Numbered from the stretch's first letter, positions 32,773 to 44,232 are shown. The stretch is DNA of 64,000 nt from Casuarina equisetifolia (GCA_028551475.1 CM052361.1:22767491-22831490), one strand, 5' to 3'. Numbers and translations: made by a program. The notes: generated by a model from the letters alone, not told the origin.

Positions 32773-34027
32773 TGTTCGGTGAAATCTAAATGTAAGTGAA
32801 CATGTCGAACAAGTAATATAATGATAAGAAAGATATCGTCCCACAGAGATTGGTGATTACTAAACCAATTAATTACTAACAGTGAACAACTCCTAGAATT
32901 TATCTAGCAAATCAAATTAATAGATGATAGATTAACTAACTAATTCTAAGAAAACTAAATACAAGAAATATGTTAGAGCATATGATTTCACCATAATTAT
33001 TAGGTATTAATATTGATTATTTATGTTTGCAAGAGGGATAATATCTATGTGATGGCGGAACTTCCTAATTTATTCACTATCCTATGTCTAGGTATAACAA
33101 ACCTACTTAGTTTATTAATTCACTATATCTCTATATGTGAATTGAAACAAACTAAATGCATTAGGATTTATGAATATTCTCAGTTTACACCAAAAGCCAC
33201 ACAAATAACATGGTATATGTCTATCCATATTTAATTTATGGTTACATATTACAAGAAGCAATTGCATATCATCTCCTGTCGGTCTCAAACATGCAAATCA
33301 GATCATTCAAGTGGTAGCTAATCACTTAAAAGCATTAAACACAGTAATATGTAACTTCACATAAACAAAATATCTTGCAAAACATAATAATCATAAGATT
33401 CATACCATCATAATTAGGTTACATTGTAGCTCTAACAAAAATAAACTAAAACATAAAGAAATAATGAGGAAGAATAGTAATAAGAAGTAAAAAAGACATC
33501 TTGAATCCAAGAACAAGAAGTCTGTCACCCTTTTTATCTTCTTTTCAAGAAAACCTTGAATTCTTGGCCTCTTTCTTGAGTTGTGCTTAATTTCCTCCTC
33601 CTTTTTTCTCTTTTGCCTCTTCTCTTCTCTTAAATAGGGTTTATGTTTAGACCTATTTCCTATCCTAGTAGAATTGGGTTTTACAAACCTAAAACAATTG
33701 GGTTTTGAACTCTTAAATTAATTGAGACTTGAATTCCTAACATGACTGGGTTTTCTATTTAAATAGAAAATCCAATAACAATAAAAAATATAATAACAAT
33801 TATCCAAAGCCCAAGCCCATCTTGACTCTCTTAATCTTGATATTACAATTTTGCCACACAATAAGCATCATGTTCTTCATGTTCATCCCTTTTTTCCTTG
33901 CCTTCTTGTGCTACAAAAACAAGACAAATTCAAATAAATAAAAGGAGTTCAAATATTTTCTCATAAGCATTGTATTATTTATTGCCTAAAAAATAGGTAA
34001 AATAACTCTATAAAAATAGAGTTATCA
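32773..34027 (+). mobile_element. solo LTR of the 1.25-kb family, best copy
   Basis: 1,255 bp from TGTTCGG to GAGTTATCA, flanked on both sides by CGAAG (32768-32772, 34028-34032). Removing it restores GATCGAAG-CTAACCAAT, the word found uninterrupted in the spacer modules at 20320 and 57060, which proves insertion. TG/CA ends and a 5-bp duplication identify an LTR; no internal region or second LTR is present. A 24-bp palindrome-like hairpin occupies the last 26 bp. The 73-codon frame at 33013-33234 is LTR sequence. Confidence 0.92.
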
Positions 34028-34032
34028 CGAAG

Positions 34033-34745
34033 CTAACCAATCATTTTTCTACACCTTTCATTTCTTAATAAAGTCTTGGCAAGAGAAGTAAGCTTTTTCT
34101 TTGGGTCCTATCATCTTTACCCAATTGGAGTGTGATTTATGCACACGTTAGAACATATTATTTAGATGCCCAACAACTCTTCTTTTAGGTTTCAGATCAT
34201 GAGTTATGATATCAATTAGGATCCCCATTATTGCAATAATATTTTCTAGGCGTAAGAATATATTCAGCCAGATAATTTCAGAATAGACAAATAATGTTTT
34301 CGTTGTCAACTTTGTCAAAGGCATCGAAACGTGAAAATTAATTGGAGATACAGGAACGAGAGTAATTTGATCGTTGAAAGTCTAAGGAAATGAGTGAAAA
34401 ATCCACCTCTGATGTTGTTGTACTTATGAAAAGCAGTCACGTACGAATAGACATAAATGGACTCACTTTGTGACCCGCATATGCAATGTCATTCCCAAAA
34501 ACAGTCAAGTAAACAAGATTGCCATGAAGTTTTGGATGTAATGTGAGATTAAAAGAAGGCATCTTATCATCACAAGAGAATGAAGTCTCTAACATAGTTG
34601 TGTTTACCAAGAGACTCTAACATAGTCTCTAACATAGTTGTGCATTTCTAATCCCACAATATGTGGAGGTCCAAAGATCTTTTCTATGAAATGGACGCAT
34701 AACGATCAATTGATCAAAAGGTGAAACTTTAATGGTGGAGAAATT
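34033..34745. repeat. dispersed spacer module copy
   Basis: This continues the module broken by the LTR at 32773 and matches 57060-57560 (AAAGTCTTGGCAAG, then TTTACCCAATTGGAGTGTGATTTA). Around 34600-34640 the word CTCTAACATAGT occurs three times. No gene. Confidence 0.55.
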
Positions 34746-34761
34746 GATTGTTTCAAGGTTT

Positions 34762-35208
34762 GTTTTTTTTGGACAAAAGTCAAAAATATATATCATCGTA
34801 AAAATTACAAAATTGTTCAATTACAAAACATTATCATTTAAGCTCAAATATTACAATTGATAAATTCCAAAACTCTTACAAGAATTTATTATAATATGTA
34901 GGCTTAACTCCTTTAGTAGATAAAATCTTTCATATTATATCTTTTTTTATTTTGACAATAATGGTTGAGCACTCTAGACTTTTATCATTGAATCTTCTCT
35001 TATTTCTTTCTCTTCAAATATAATACAATATGACCTTGAAAGATATACTAAATAAAGTTGTTACAAAACTTTTCCTTTTAATAACCTTGATCATCCAATA
35101 TATTTTAGCTCTTTAGTGTTTAAGTTTTCGAGTTAATTCAATTATGCCTAACAATGCTTTTCAGATATAGTTTATAAATTTACATTTAAAAAATAAATGT
35201 TCTTGTGA
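34762..35208 (-). mobile_element. 5'-truncated L1-type LINE with 16-bp target duplication
   Basis: Flanking copies of GATTGTTTCAAGGTTT (34746-34761 and 35209-35224) are identical 16-mers. In minus orientation the insert reads QEHLFFKCKFINYI with a stop or Trp then KALLG, later KRKSFVTTLF and ERNKRRFNDKS-like codons: the zf-RVT end of LINE ORF2. It is followed by a T-rich 3' UTR and TTTTGTCCAAAAAAAAC, a short poly-A tail. Long duplication, poly-A and 5' truncation are the target-primed reverse transcription signature. Confidence 0.85.
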
Positions 35209-35224
35209 GATTGTTTCAAGGTTT

Positions 35225-36754
35225 AATCATCCCTAGTACTAAAACGTTAGCGACTAATATCAGCACGAAAGCTTTAGAGCTCGTACTCAATCTACTCTGT
35301 CAAATTGTTAGGGACAAGATGGGTTGTAATGTGCACAAAACAATTCTAATTATTTTGTTGAAAATGTAATTAGACATCACGAAAATAAAAATTTTCAGGT
35401 TATAGTTTAATTATGAATTTGTCTCCTAAATTCATACTTATTTTTAAGTTAGACTTTAAATTTTTTTATATGGTATTAGAGTTTACTAAAATCTACTACA
35501 CACACTATTCAACCAAAATATCTCAATGTGCAGAATATTGAGAAATTTGGTTCGAAAATGGAAAAATAAAATCCTTGATAACATTACAATATAAATTTAT
35601 TTAGTTAACTTATGGAAAAATAAAATCCTTGAACATTATTACATCCTACTTTGCTGATAATTTCATGGATAATCTTGGAGGCTGAGGGCAAAAACCGTAG
35701 TTTGTGGGGTGAACACAACAACAAACATCGTCACTAAACGGTAAGTTCGGTAAAGCCTAAAGACTGCCACGCTACAGAGACTAACCTTGAATTGTGCCAA
35801 TCAGGAATTTCATCAACATTAAAAACCACTTTCAATAACTCCATCATCAAGTCCCTTATAAAGCTCCACTGAGGCTTCAAGCTTTGATTACTTTGATCAT
35901 GACCACCACAACAGTGGCTGCCACGTTTTCAACCGTGGAAATGCTAATGATTTATTTATACTGCTTTTGTTCCGTAAAATTTGTTGCAGAAGATCACTCT
36001 CTTCCTAGCACAAACGCATCAAAACGTGTCGACTTGTGGAAAATGTCGTTGACATTGAGAAACATGATAATCAAGGGAAACACGTGAGAGGGAGTGATTT
36101 GGTCGTTGAAAATCTTATTAAATGAGTGAAAGTCCACCTTGTACGGGTGGTGTGCCCATTAATGGAATCCTTTTGTGAGCTGCTGACGCAGTATTGGGCA
36201 TAGACTTAGTTAAACAGTAATATAGCCAAGAAATTTAGGATATAATGCAAGTATAAAAGGTCACCTTCATCTTTGTAGTTCGTTAAGGATGATAAGGTCT
36301 TCGACATTGTTATGCTTAGCAACAGACCTTTGTGAAATACATACAATTCTAAATTCCAAAAAATCGTAAGAGGTACAAGATTTATGAAAAAGAAGAACAA
36401 AGAGACTATGCAAGTTCAGTGCTAAGAGGGAGCTATCCTTATTGACTTCTAAAAATAAAAGTTCAAGGAAAAGGCAAAGGCTAAATGCTGGTCAGAGAAA
36501 AACAAAACCCTTGAGGTAAGGCCATGACCAAGAAACCAACATAAGCCAATCGAGTAACGGAAGACTAAATTAAAACATGCAAATTAATAAGGTAATTTCG
36601 AAGATGAAAGATGATTAATTAATAAGAGCAAACTTTTTTCTTCCAAGCAGAGGTAAAACTTGGTTGGAGAAAACTAAATTTCTTATTTTGTTGAAGCGGT
36701 GCTCTGTTTTTGTAGCAGATGGCGCCGATTTCTGCAGCTTGAAGAAATAGCCAT
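35225..36754. other. spacer and 3' flank of G, no gene
   Basis: 35225-35830 parallels 7020-7640. 35830-36080 parallels 53205-53350 plus 53912-53960, and lacks the Rubisco activase-like segment present there; a frame at 35884-36087 contains SVKFVAEDHS, which might be a last trace of it but is too short to claim. 36100-36750 matches the 3' flanks of C, E and J. Confidence 0.5.
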
Positions 36755-36759
36755 GACTC

Positions 36760-37401
36760 TATTACGTGCATCATTTAGGAAGCACATATAGGCCTTTCAT
36801 TGGGTTAATTCACACTCATTCGGGATGGGTTGTGAGAGGTTAACGGAGGATTTTGCATCATCAAAAGGGACAGTGACCTTTTGCATCATCAAAAGGGACA
36901 CAGTGACCTTTTGCATCATCAAAGGAAAAATACCTTGGTTTTCATGAGGAAAAACATGACCTATGATTTAAGGGATTACAAAAGCTATCCTTTGCCTTCA
37001 CACGGTCTGCTCTTATAACTTCCCGCCCCTCTGTTCGAAGCAACATACAGTAGCAGGCATGGAAACCCAACCTCCCCAACCCCGCCCACCAAAACTATTG
37101 ACGAGGCTACTCTCTACACAAAACAGTAGAACAGGACATAGTTTTGCACAAAGGCCATATTGGCCATTCCGAATATCCCAACACACCACGCTAGGACTTG
37201 CCCCCCAAAACCACGTCAACACTCTTCCCCCTTTCTGCCTCTCCTACGTCCCAGACATCACCCAAAAGACACCACCGTCACCCTTAACTTTATTGGTGTA
37301 ACAGCTTACTCCTTCCTCTATTTAGCCAGTAACGCCCGCCTCTTTCACCCATCTCGATTTACGTCGTGCTTAATTAATCTTTGGAATGTAGGCACGTAAC
37401 A
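36760..37401 (-). mobile_element. solo LTR, 642 bp, GC-rich
   Basis: Paralogous 3' flanks read ATGATTCCGACACCAATCAC. Here the word is split: GACTC (36755-36759), insert, GTTTC (37402-37406), each one base from the ancestral GATTC. Ends are TATTACGTGC and GCACGTAACA, a 10-bp inverted pair with one mismatch. On the minus strand this is TG at the start and TA (from CA) at the end. A 5-bp duplication fits an LTR. The right half is unusually GC-rich and has overlapping chance frames (37059-37301 and 37013-37222). Tandem repeats lie at the left. Confidence 0.75.
36851..36934. repeat. 28-30-bp tandem repeat, three copies
   Basis: TTTTGCATCATCAAAAGGGA with a CAGTGACC tail is repeated at 36851, 36879 and 36909; the third copy is diverged. 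It lies within the 642-bp LTR and resembles the short enhancer-type repeats often found in LTR U3 regions. Confidence 0.85.
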
Positions 37402-37406
37402 GTTTC

Positions 37407-37780
37407 CCACACCAATCACTTACAGGAGAAGAGGAAATGCGTGGTGGGAAAAGAAGTTCGTTTCCGCTAATTAAGAGACTTAGATTTCCCTGTTTTGACA
37501 AGCGTTTGTGCTTTGCTTTTACTCTCTCAAAAAAGGGATTCCTTGCATACGTAGAGCTTTCTTTGTTTGACAGAGAAAGAAGAAGAAAAATTTCTACGAA
37601 GTACTAAAGCGAAAATAGCCACTCTAACAAGCAACACTCAATAACGACCTAATAAGCTTGAAACAGTTTGACAGTTTGTCTTGGGCGAGTAGCTAACATC
37701 GGGTTCCAATTCTATACATCATCAAAAGTTCCTTCCATCTTTTCTCGGCAATAGTCTACCAGAGACATGATAAACCCGAC
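37407..37780. other. 3' flank and probable UTR of G
   Basis: Collinear with 11760-12143 (C), 43840-44227 (H) and 58720-59045 (J). Contains the conserved GCTAACATC and CTTCCATCTTTTCTC-like words. No gene. Confidence 0.6.
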
Positions 37781-39778
37781 TCAACGACCAGTATTCGGGA
37801 ACGATCCAAGAGTAGATATGGAAGGAGCAGAGATCGGGCTTGGTAAGGAACTAGATGATTTATCCATTTTAAATGTTAAAAAAGAAGCTCTCTCTTTGGT
37901 TAATTCCGGCAGACCAGCACCACCATCCAAAAAGTGCATCACTTGCCTCACGCTAGGCCTAGCTGATGACGTTGCGTAAGAGCAAAGCAAGCCTACTTTC
38001 AAAATCAATACCATTTATTCCTCCACATAATTTCCCTCCAAGGTAGGATCACAAGCATCGAGAAGAGCTCCATTTCTCCAGCACTTGAACACCCAATCAA
38101 CCAGCACCGCCTGTTCTGGTGGTCCCTGATGCTCTATAGGCCCCCTTCCACAAGCCACCTCGAGCATGAAAGTCCCAAAAGCATAAACGTCACTGCAAGT
38201 GGTTGCCCTTCCACGTTTGATAAGCTCCGGAGCCAAATAGCCAATATTGCCAACCAGACGGGTGGTATGGGGAGTGGTACCATGGTCATATAATTTTGCT
38301 AGGCCAAAATCTCCTTAGCTTGCATTTAATTCAGCGTCTAATAGGACATTGCTTGCTTTTACATCTCTGTGTAGAACAACTTGTTCCCACTTTTCATGAA
38401 GGTAAAGAAGACCCGATTCTACTCCTTTGAGGATTCGAAATCGATGAGGCCAGTTGGGGCTTGAATTTACATTGCCATACAAGAGCTTGTCGAGGCTTCC
38501 ATTGGGCATATAATCATTGACTAATAGAAGTTCTCGCCTTCCTCGGCAATGGCCCAGGAGCTGCACTAAATTCCTATGCCTCATTCTTCCCATGCTAACA
38601 ATCTCAGCCATAAATTCCTTCATCCCTTGTTTCGAGTCGTGGGATACTTTTTTAACTGCAACTTGAATAATAGATGATGGAAGCATTCCTCTATAAACCT
38701 TTCCAAAACCTCCAGCCCCAAGAAGCTCTGTATCTTTGAAACCTTGGGTTGCGTTGTGAATATCCTTATAGCTGAACCTTTGAGGACCACAACCCTCTTC
38801 CCATTCCTCAAGTACTTCTTCAGATTTCTTCCTCCTTAAGATGTAGACAGCTCCTGCGATCGTTATCGGCACAACCGCTGCTGGTATGAGTAAAGTGATG
38901 ATCAGTACTCCTGATTTCTCTATCTTTTTCCTCTCCTTGGGAAGGGGAGGGAGGCTTGAAACGTTAAGGCTTTGAGCTGGCCCACTTGTATTAAAGCTCC
39001 ATCCCAGAATGTAGTGGTCACTTGCAAGAGTACTAGTGGATGAAGAAAAACCAATGTACATATATTCCATGAGAATTTCAGACAGATCAATATTTTCAGA
39101 TAATAATGGTTTTTCTGGTTTCCGGATTCCGGTGGGTGCGAGTGTTACTTTCAGCAACTTTGCTTCTTCATCATAGTCTATCCAAAGATTCATTGGATTC
39201 CCACAGTTGAGCTCCAAGTCTACCTTGTCCTCTTGGTCATAATACGTTGCAGAAGCTGAGTCATAATACGTTGCATGAGATGATAAAACAGTCACCTCAT
39301 TTTGTGTAAACTCTCCTTCTAAAGTATCAAGAAGTTGGTTAAGGTTGATGGCGAAAAAATGGTTTGTAAGAAGGCCGCTATTGGAAGAATTGCAGAATCC
39401 TGAGTCTATGCCTAGAGTAGCGGAGGTGAAATTCGTCGAAGAAGCGATGACAAAGGCAATGTCTTCACCACCCACCTTCGGCATTTCAGGAATCATGGCA
39501 AACACAAAGTTTGTAGAAAATGAAACAGATGAATTTAAACTGGGCGAGGGTTTGAATCTGAAGGGAAATTGGTAGATAGCATGGCCCATCTTTTCGTGTG
39601 AAATATCGGTTAGCTGCAACAGACCATTGGGGTGGATTTTTACGATTCCATCAAGATGCAGTTTAGCTTGACGGAATCCATTGTAGATAAATTGGTTTTC
39701 ATCTTCAGGAAAGACCAAGGGAATATTGGAAACAAAGAAAACTAGAAGAAAATGGAGTAATCTAAGAACAGTAGTCAT
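37781..39778 (-). pseudogene. LecRK G, near-intact with two in-frame stops
   Basis: From the ATG at 39778: signal peptide (LLHFLLVFFVSNIPLVFPED), full lectin domain, TM near 38850-38900, kinase with [35 protein letters not shown] and [17 protein letters not shown]. Then a deletion plus insertion within five bases turns ARLGDFG codons into AS-stop-GDFG near 38315. A second stop replaces Glu in YVEEEM near 38014 (GAA to TAA). The remaining C-lobe is uninterrupted and ends normally at 37781. The 33 codons upstream of the ATG are leader, not protein. If made, the product is 487 residues: lectin, TM and a kinase lacking DFG and the activation loop. The lectin domain is somewhat diverged (IDVNN region lost, a short YYDSASATYY duplication). 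Confidence 0.9.
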
Positions 39779-39779
39779 T

Positions 39780-40924
39780 GGGAAAATGGTTCTTCTTTCT
39801 GTACTAGAAGGCTTTTCTTTGTTTAAATACCTCGACCTTGTCAACCAGTGGCTCAATTTTTCCAACAGTGCCAGCAAGTTTCAGCCACCTTTGTCGACCA
39901 TTCAAAATTTAGCTTCAACCTGCGGACAAATGTTGATAATTGAAAGAGAGCCATCTTTGTTGACCACTTCAAATGTGACAAAATTCCTAATTGAAAGAGT
40001 TCAGCATCTGTTTTGCTCGTCAAGAAGAAAGTAGCGTCACAACGATTAACGTTAAAGTATTTGAATTAGCATAAGAGAGGATGAAAATACTTGTAATATA
40101 CTGTGACGGGGTAAATTTAGAATATGAGTTTGAGAGAAATACTATATTATATTTCTACGTTACAACAATAAAGTTCTTCCTTTGATTTCGTTATTTAGAT
40201 AGGCTTCAATGAAGCCTAATTATGTAGATCTATGTATTCTTCCTTTTGTAGAGTTTTATTGTCTTGTTTAATTTCTCATATGTCTAAGTTTTGATTACGA
40301 ATACTACTGGTGTGAACAGACATTTTGTACGTGAAAGTAGTTTGTCATAATATAACTGCCAATAAAAGCGTGCAATCCCAAAATCAAGATTAAACAGTCA
40401 TTAAGAATAATAATTGGACAACTGAGATAAATTACTAGAAAATCATACGCACCAATTAATTCGAATTATTAGGACTAAGTTTCATATTACGGAAACGACT
40501 TAAATATGCCATCAAACAGCATGCCACTATACCTTTTTGTTTATTCTTAAATCAATAGTTTTGGAATTGAAAATAATTTTTGTTTATAAAATTTCGAAAT
40601 CCTAAAAATTAGAATACTTTGTTCTCTAAAAGCTGTCATTTAGCTTCAAAAGTTTAATGAAACTGAAAACTGAAAACCTAATTCCTATTATAACACATAA
40701 TTGATACTTAAAAAGATCGAGTATGAAGCATGACTAGGGAAACGATTTCTTCCATTTCTTCAATGTCTCTATCACCTTTATACTTTTTCTCTATGCTACT
40801 TCCAACTGCCCTTTTGCTTCGGTGAACGGCAAGATCAGGAAATATGCCCTTTTCTTTGCTACCTTTCAAATAATGTATTGCAATATGGATGAACCTTTTA
40901 TATTTGATAATATGTTGACAACCC
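39780..40924. other. 5' flank of G
   Basis: TATA-like TATTTAAAC lies near 39820 on the minus strand. 40030-40330 is shared only with the flank of J (62420-62790), with words such as AATATACTG, AAAGTTCTTCCT and TAGAGTTTTATT, pointing to a common origin of units G and J. 40430-40740 is the general LecRK flank. No gene. Confidence 0.55.
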
Positions 40925-40990
40925 AACATTGCAAGAGTTGATTCAAATGATTTGAGGCCTATCAATTCAATTCCCCCGTCATTATCCTTG
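40925..40990 (-). pseudogene. ghost lectin relic upstream of G
   Basis: The minus-strand reading GIELIGLKSFESTLAM matches VGIDVNGLQSLESAPAMY of D and its paralogues. Only about 20 codons are recognisable. It corresponds in place to the pieces at 14611 and 19185. Confidence 0.55.
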
Positions 40991-41349
40991 AAGAGTTGAT
41001 TAAAGGATGACGGCCAGGTATACGGAATGAAACCAGCTTATAAGAAAGGAGGACTACATCCACTTATGTAAATAGAGAAAAGAATTAGAGAAAGGTAAGA
41101 AGAAAGGAAGAGTAGACTATCAAATGAGGCAATTTGAATTGTTTTCCTTCCCATAGTTTTTAGCGGATACTCTATCCCCTTTCTTCTCCTCCATTAAATC
41201 CTTCAATCAAATTCGAGAAGACAATACATGGGTAGATGTCACAAAGTGAATGTCAGGAAGGAGATAAACACCAATTCAAAAGAGGAAAGGTCAAACAAAA
41301 GGCTTTTTCCAAGCAAATAAGACCCAAAAGACAGGCTGAACTGAAAACG
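40991..41349. other. unassigned spacer
   Basis: Nothing recognisable. Purine-rich on the plus strand around 41040-41120, and without obvious relatives elsewhere in the window. Confidence 0.4.
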
Positions 41350-41994
41350 GAAGATTGTGTATTGTATTTAGCCTTTTAATTTATACATTGTATTCCCATG
41401 TGTATAGAGATTTTAGGAAAGAGATTACTATGGATTTTATGTTTTTCTTATGTAAGGAATTCTTTCTCAAAGACCTTTTTGTTAAGAGCACAAAAAAAAA
41501 AATGATTACAATAGGAATGGCCAAACAAGGACTTCTACTCCATTCTCCCTTACTCTTTTTTTTTTTTTGTTGATAACTTAGAACCCTTTCCACACTTTTC
41601 TTGATAACTTAAACTAAAAAGCAATGGCTCCCCTCAAAGCATGCTTAGGTCAATTAAAAATGTAATTAAGGAAATTTGAACTTAGAATACTTATTTTGCA
41701 ACATCTCTCACATAAATCCATTCTCTCTTGCTTTAGCAATGTGTCTTTCTTTCTTTCTCTTGCATTATTATAAATCAATATCTTTCCAAAAATTTTATGT
41801 GATTTGATGAAGTAATCCATGAACCATCAGTTTATTTATTAGAAGAGTTCTAATAAGTAAACTGATATAATATATACAAGAGTTCTTATTGCCGTGGCAG
41901 TTCATTTAAATGATATAATATATACAAGATTTCTTAAAACATAGATACCATTGACACAACCCCTATTTTGTGGAAATCTCTAATTTTGAGTACA

Positions 41995-42190
41995 ATAGAG
42001 TTCTACGATTCCATTGATTGAAGCCAAAGTAGATGAAGTTTTCCTCTTGGCCAAGGGCTACGTGTGGGAAACAAAGACTTCTCTGGCCCAGCAAACACTA
42101 CGAGGTATTCTCTCAGACATAGATTCCGGAACATAGCAACATTGTCCGAGAAGGAAGTCAAAGAAGCAGTGAAAAATACCTTAAAGAAGA
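41995..42190 (-). pseudogene. LecRK N-terminal relic (copy of 8318-8480)
   Basis: Minus-strand codons for ENFIYFGFNQWN follow ALGQEE-like residues. The frame is broken. Same origin as the relic at 8.3 kb. Confidence 0.6.
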
Positions 42191-42830
42191 ACTTTATTCA
42201 ACAACCATAGAGATAACGGCAACTATTTAAAGACTTCGATGAAAGATTTCAAATACTGGAGGTGATAGACTGACATTTTCAAATTCCCACTTCTTACGCC
42301 ATGACTCAAGGCGCCGACTAAATCCTGCTTTGAAGTCCAAGGATCAAAATTGCAAACATGTGTTTTGCGTAATTACAACTAGTAGAAACGCTGAAAATGT
42401 ATGTTCCTTTTTGTTTTCAGACCTTGACACGGTCGCCTAAGTCATTTTTACCTGTCATTGGCTACCACCTTTATTCTTTCGGTTCTTTGACTAATTCTAT
42501 ATACGCGCTTGCTTCCGGGAGACTCTTTCTATTCCCGTGTACCAAATTGAACCGCGTTTGGAGTATGTGAAACCTTGTCATCGGAGTCATGGCGTAAGAA
42601 GTGGGGGGAGAGAGAGAGATAGAGGAAACTGTCCATCTATCCGCTCTAGTAAGTGAAACCTTGTCATTAGAGTCGTTACAGAGTCCAGGTTTTCCACTGG
42701 TTCTTTGACTTATTTGTGGGAAAATGTTGCTGCTTTCCAGAATCTGCCTGCAAGAGTGCCTTAGAGTGTTTGTTGGGTCCTGACTAGTTTGGTCTTTCAC
42801 GTTTCCAACGTCTACCCAGCAAGAGAAAAT
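41995..42830. repeat. inverted repeat, copy 2
   Basis: The left arm (about 41995-42250) is inverted relative to about 42640-42830, using the same words as in 8335-9185 (GGAAAATGTTGC, TTTGTTGGGTCC, CACGTTTCC). The right arm is shorter than in copy 1 owing to a deletion before 42690. Confidence 0.55.
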
Positions 42831-43690
42831 GAAAAATCGAAGAACTGTTGTCAGAATCTATTTATCTATTTTCAATACCATAAGTCATAGAAATTTTTGT
42901 TTAAAATTATTATCGTCCACTACACAGAAAACAATAGCATTAGGAATCTTTCATAGAATTTACCGCGAAACAAAGAGGCAGCCTTTGATCGAAGCCAGCT
43001 AATGATTTTTCTAAGGTTTTTATTTGTTGAAATACGTCAACCTACCAAGAAATGAGTTTTTGATACTTGCCAAATGTGTCGTGTTAAAACATCAGTATCT
43101 CAACCAAGAAACTATTCCATCAACGGAATCGACTGTTTTCTATGAATTGCGATTGGTAGTTTTACAACTTTTCCAAGTGGTGGACCAATAGCCTTCTGTT
43201 TATCATGTGAAGATGCAAATGCATTTTGTTCATCCTCACTTTTTTCTCCTTTGTCAGCTAGTCTGAAAAACTTCAGGTATCACGATAGAAAGAAATAGCC
43301 TAATTGTTGCGTCAATGATTCTCAATACTTTATCATAATTACAGAACAATGCATAATTTGATCTATAACTAACGCAATGAGAAGAGTCTTACATGTAGAC
43401 AGGATGTTGAAAAGTTTTACTTGTCGGAAACATGGATGCACTAACAGCGTTAAGGACCCTTCTCGAGGGTGGCTGAAAAAATAAAGAAGCCGCCATTGAT
43501 CGAACGGTACCAATAATTTCGCCATACCTTCTTGATCATATTCATGACAACCCGGAATGGTCCAATTGCCTGCTTCAGTAGTTTCCGGGTAGTACAGTTG
43601 ACAGAATTACTGTTGTTTATGTTTCGAACATTGGTTAAAGATATCAATCGTGCCTGAAATTGATGTTACATATCAAAAGATCTTATGCAG

Positions 43691-44227
43691 AGATAAGAGC
43701 AAGCATTTTCCTCTAATCAGCGGTAAAAGTTAGCCGAGAAAAACGGAGTTTCTTCTAGGGAAGAGGCGCTCTTTCCTTGCAGCAAACGGTGCCAATTTCT
43801 GCAGCTTGAAGAAATAGCCATGATTCCGACACCAATCACTTGCAGGAGAAGAGGAAATAGGCAGTGGAAGAAGAAGATGGTGTCGGCTAATTAAGAGACT
43901 TAAGTTTTCCTATTTCGAAAAGCCTTTGATCTCTGTTTTTATTCTCAAAAAGGGGATTCCTTGCATCCGTGAAGCTTTCTTTCTTTTGACAGAGAGAGAA
44001 GAAGAAAAATTTCTGCAGAATAGTAAAACGCAATTAAACTCTCTAACAAGAAACACTCAAATAACGATCTAACAAGCTTGCAACACTTCAACAGTTTGAC
44101 TTACGCTAATAGCTAACATCTTTTTCCAAGTCTAGATTTAGTGAGAGAAACTCTACACTGCATCATCAAAAGTTTCTACCATCTTTTCTCAACAACAGTC
44201 TACCAGTGGCATCACATACCGAGCTCA
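43691..44227. other. 3' flank of LecRK H
   Basis: Collinear with 11610-12130. It ends in GAGCTCAGCGAC, where the solo LTR 44233-45524 is inserted into the end of the H coding sequence. No gene. Confidence 0.65.
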
Positions 44228-44232
44228 GCGAC

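Larger units (their letters stand above)
41350..43690. repeat. segmental duplication, copy 2 (partner 7660-10020)
   Basis: Same landmarks and order as copy 1, including lectin relic, inverted repeat and spacer module. It carries a few private indels, for example an added repeat of TGATATAATATATACAAGA near 41860-41935 and a shortened segment after 42490. Confidence 0.85.

Noticed and set aside
33013..33234. 73-codon frame, conserved at 45063-45284
   Set aside because: Both lie at the same place in copies of one LTR family, so similarity reflects repeat identity. There is no start context, known domain or sign of coding constraint.
34004..34027. Terminal hairpin suggesting a Helitron end
   Set aside because: Helitrons make no target duplication and end in CTRR. 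These copies have TG/CA-type ends and 5-bp duplications, so they are LTRs.
35884..36087. Second Rubisco activase trace (SVKFVAED)
   Set aside because: Only a handful of residues match, which is too little to separate from chance.
36851..36934. Three regular repeats as a CRISPR array
   Set aside because: The repeats are contiguous without spacers and the window is plant DNA.
37059..37301. 80-codon Pro-rich frame in GC-rich DNA
   Set aside because: Overlaps frames on both strands inside a solo LTR; GC-rich composition makes chance frames likely.
39779..39877. 33 extra N-terminal codons of LecRK G
   Set aside because: They lie upstream of the family start codon and signal peptide, cover the leader and TATA-like word, and are absent from other copies.
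42471..42800. 109-codon minus frame
   Set aside because: Antisense to a spacer repeat whose partner copy near 8800-9130 has no equivalent frame.
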